A stretch of 64,000 nucleotides of DNA from Theobroma cacao. Lineage: Eukaryota > Streptophyta > Magnoliopsida > Malvales > Malvaceae. The position numbers and the translations under genes were made by a program. Position 1 is the first letter of the stretch, and each line of letters begins with the position of its first letter. The notes under the pieces are model-generated. The model saw nothing but the letters and a program-made list of their open reading frames with translations. It was not told where the DNA came from and searched no databases. Positions 61,494-64,000 of this stretch are shown in pieces. The stretch covers positions 934,743 to 998,742 of the forward strand of contig NC_030854.1 of NCBI RefSeq assembly GCF_000208745.1, given 5' to 3'.

Positions 61494-63660
61494 ATTTGCA
61501 TGTTCTCATGAATTTTAAATTATGTCAGCCAAAAAAAAATCCCTCCTGATAAATCTCTGATTTATAAAATTACTATTGTACTTCTAGCACCAATACCATG
61601 GCAATTGTGGTATCCAATTTTGTAAGTTTCAACGTAAACAAGTTTGTTTGTTCATGATTTTTTCTCTATTAATTCATATCACGTGATAAGTTTACAACCA
61701 ACCTGTGAATTTGGTTTTATCATAATTTGATCTTATTGCGTGGAATAGATGTAAGCATTACCCAATTATAAGGATAGGTATAACAGCATATAGCACAAAC
61801 CCTTGTCAAAATCAGGAAAACTATGGTTATCAAGAAAAGCAACTTAAAAAAGGGAAATGGGGTCAAGCAGTGGATCAGTGCTACATCAGCCGACCTACTT
61901 TAAAATTTGAACAAGATACGCATGATAATGTGAACAACCTCCAAATCCAAGCTTGGGGGTCTTGTCCTCTCTAACTTTTTGCAATAAGAAATTCATGTTT
62001 ACACTCTTACTTTCAAAAGATTATATAAAAGGACAAATAAATAAAAACAATATATAACAAGTTTGAGTATTTGACTCAAGAGACAATGAATGATTTACGT
62101 TTTAAAATGAATAAAATTAGAATTTATGAATCATTTATTTGGATGCTAGCAAGGTAGATAAAGTAATCCTACTAAAATATGGACCATAAAGCCAATTCTA
62201 TTCCTACTATGTCTGCTAAAGTCAATTTCGTGATTATGGTTTCAACACTTTCAGTGATTCTTTCAAAGTTGACATCAACAGCCGTCTATGCTATGAGCAT
62301 ATTCTTAAACAAATAATAAAGAAATGCACTGGCACGGATGAATATAAACATGAACTGGAACTTTCCTTTTCTGGGTATCCAATCACAGGATTTCAAGCCA
62401 ATTGTTTTGATTGAACAAAGAAACGTTTTCCAGGTTTACAGCCAAGTGCCAAGCTATGCCAGGAGATGTTCTCATGTCCAGCACAATGATTTCAGTAACC
62501 TCCCAAGATAGAAGAAGATCCCGTAGAAGATCAGAACACTGTCAAAACAAACAGATTCGTTTACCAAAACCCTTATCTTAGAGAATCCTGAATTTACTTT
62601 GATTTGGAAAATGTCATACCCAAATCAAAAAGCTAAAGATTATGGGAAAAAGGAAATATTTGGGGTCATCACACCTTATATGAAAGAATTATTGGCATTA
62701 CTATCTTAATGTGAAGAGATCTCTGACCATTGGGTCCAAGTTAAACAGAAAAAACCAATGCAAATTTGACCAAAAAAAGGGGGTAGTTTTCCATTTTTGG
62801 TTCTAAATAAATACAAAGGTCAACCAAAATGGCAAGATTCTTCAGGCTTAGGAGGAAGCAATTTGTAGCTAATTAGTATTTATGATTTTTGACATTAGCC
62901 CCTGGTGAATTTGGCTATATTATCTGTTTAGTCCTCTAGTCCTTTTTTATTTACATTTACACACTATTTGGAGTAGTTTTTTTTAAAGCAATATATTATT
63001 ATTTTATGCATTTATAATGTATAATATTTATCACTATTAATCAATCAAATGTTATCGTCTCGTTTATAAATAAGTTTAAAAATAGAGATGACTCATAGAT
63101 ATTTCATGCTAGATTATAGCATTTGAATTCAATATTTTTTTAAAAATAATGTGTAATTACTCTATCTGTCTTTTTTTTAAATTTTTTTAAGACATTTAAT
63201 ACTTTTATTTTTTTATCTTTATTCTTTAATTTATATTAAAAAAATTTTATTTCATTTATTGTACACACAAAAACACTTAATTTATAATAAAAAAATAATA
63301 ATCGTCAAATTTAATATCAATTGGTATTTTTTGTATACACGTGATTTGATAATATATTCACATGATAGTTAAAGTAGATTTTGTGAATATAATAAAAAAA
63401 TAAAGATCTCTTTGAATACAATAAAAATATAGAAGGTCAATTGCATAAACTCAAGTAATTCTGGGATTTTTAATTATTTTAATAAAAATAATATGACAAA
63501 AACAATTGTGCCAAAGTGCAAATACCAAATAGTTAGGGACTAGAATCGCAAAGAATCTCAACTTTTCGCTTTTTGCTTCTTATGAAAAGATTATTAAGGC
63601 AAATTATGGGGAAAGAAGAAAGCCAAATTGGTGACAGATTGGCTCTGACTTGAATTCCTA
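61494..63660. other. NPF 3' flank and AT-rich spacer
   Basis: NPF 3'UTR, then increasingly AT-rich DNA with no coding signal. 62.9-63.5 kb is almost pure A/T. Confidence 0.5.
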
Positions 63661-64000
63661 GACCTTGTTGCTGTGTGCACGAGTGGGAACCGGGCTTCCG
63701 TTCCCAGCCCTGGTTTCTCTCGTATAAACTACTGCTTACACTTTCCTCTTCTCTTGTCTCTCCTACATTTCTCTCTCAAAAGGGTGTGCACATCTTAACT
63801 CTCTCATCACTCTTCATCACATTCCCAACACTTGTTTTGTTTCTTTTATTTCGAAAACCTCCATTGTTTTCCTGGTTTGTGTTTTGCTTTTTGTTCTGCT
63901 CTTTGCATGCATGGCAAAAAACATGGCCTTCTGGGTTTTTCTTCTTGAACTATTCCCTGTTGAACGCTTCAATGAAGTTTTCATGGATCTGAGATAGACA
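63661..64000 (+). promoter_or_regulatory. Probable promoter and 5' leader of a gene beyond the window
   Basis: A TATAAAC element at 63723 is followed by a CT-rich leader (TTCCTCTTCTCTTGTCTCTCC and later CTCTC runs), a typical plant promoter-leader pattern. An open frame (63675-63992) crosses it but looks like leader: it is Leu/Phe/Ser-rich and begins upstream of the TATA element. A later ATG at 63911 opens only a 29-codon frame that stops within the window. The main coding region is presumably to the right. Confidence 0.35.

Noticed and set aside
1..64000. CRISPR arrays, bacterial operons, rRNA genes or complete tRNA genes
   Set aside because: None seen. The window is plant nuclear DNA, and the only tRNA-like signals are retroelement primer sites and the tentative SINE.

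Overview
This is a plant nuclear window, almost certainly from a eudicot. The genes are intron-rich with GT-AG splice sites, and the intergenic DNA is AT-rich and holds Ty1/copia elements and MITEs. The gene set is plant-specific: sulfolipid synthase, laccase with a miR397 site, BAHD acyltransferase, DIVARICATA-type MYB and NPF transporter. The species cannot be fixed from the sequence alone. One assembly gap (213 N) lies at 5527-5739.

Layout, left to right. At 3-260 (+) are the last exons of an unrecognised gene that starts outside the window. At 2204-4700 (+) is a complete 10-exon RPN8 gene (26S proteasome lid, 310 aa). At 5280-6328 is a Tourist/Harbinger-like MITE containing the N gap. At 6734-9903 (+) is an 11-exon TRM7/FTSJ1-type tRNA 2'-O-methyltransferase (316 aa), whose last exon is partly duplicated just downstream. 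At 10979-11383 (-) is a small basic plant protein. At 14149-17220 is an internally deleted copia element with non-canonical TA...CA ends, itself carrying a nested MITE. At 18906-23008 (+) is the 11-exon SQD2 gene (518 aa). At 24148-25557 (-) is a single-exon BAHD acyltransferase (469 aa). At 27833-32804 is a full-length but dead copia element with both LTRs and a GACCC target-site duplication.

From 32.8 to 43.6 kb I find no secure gene, only a MITE, one higher-GC stretch with coding-like reading frames, and simple repeats. At 43658-44976 (-) is a two-exon DIVARICATA-like MYB factor. From 45.1 to 51.6 kb the DNA is AT-rich and gene-poor, with a Stowaway-like MITE, a tRNA-type SINE-like repeat and a degenerate tandem repeat. 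At 51668-52420 (-) is an F-box-associated-domain pseudogene. At 52791-55285 (-) is a six-exon laccase (556 aa). At 59514-61493 (+) is an NPF8-type transporter with one apparent base deletion. The final 300 bp look like a promoter and 5' leader of a gene beyond the window.

The genes are unrelated housekeeping and specialised-metabolism loci, with no operon or cluster logic. The best-supported regulatory signal is the miR397 complementary site in the laccase mRNA. I did not find a clearly novel multi-gene system. The most unusual items are the duplicated terminal exon of the methyltransferase, the TA...CA copia element with its nested MITE, the one-base lesion in the transporter, and a possible orphan exon 50 bp from the second retrotransposon.
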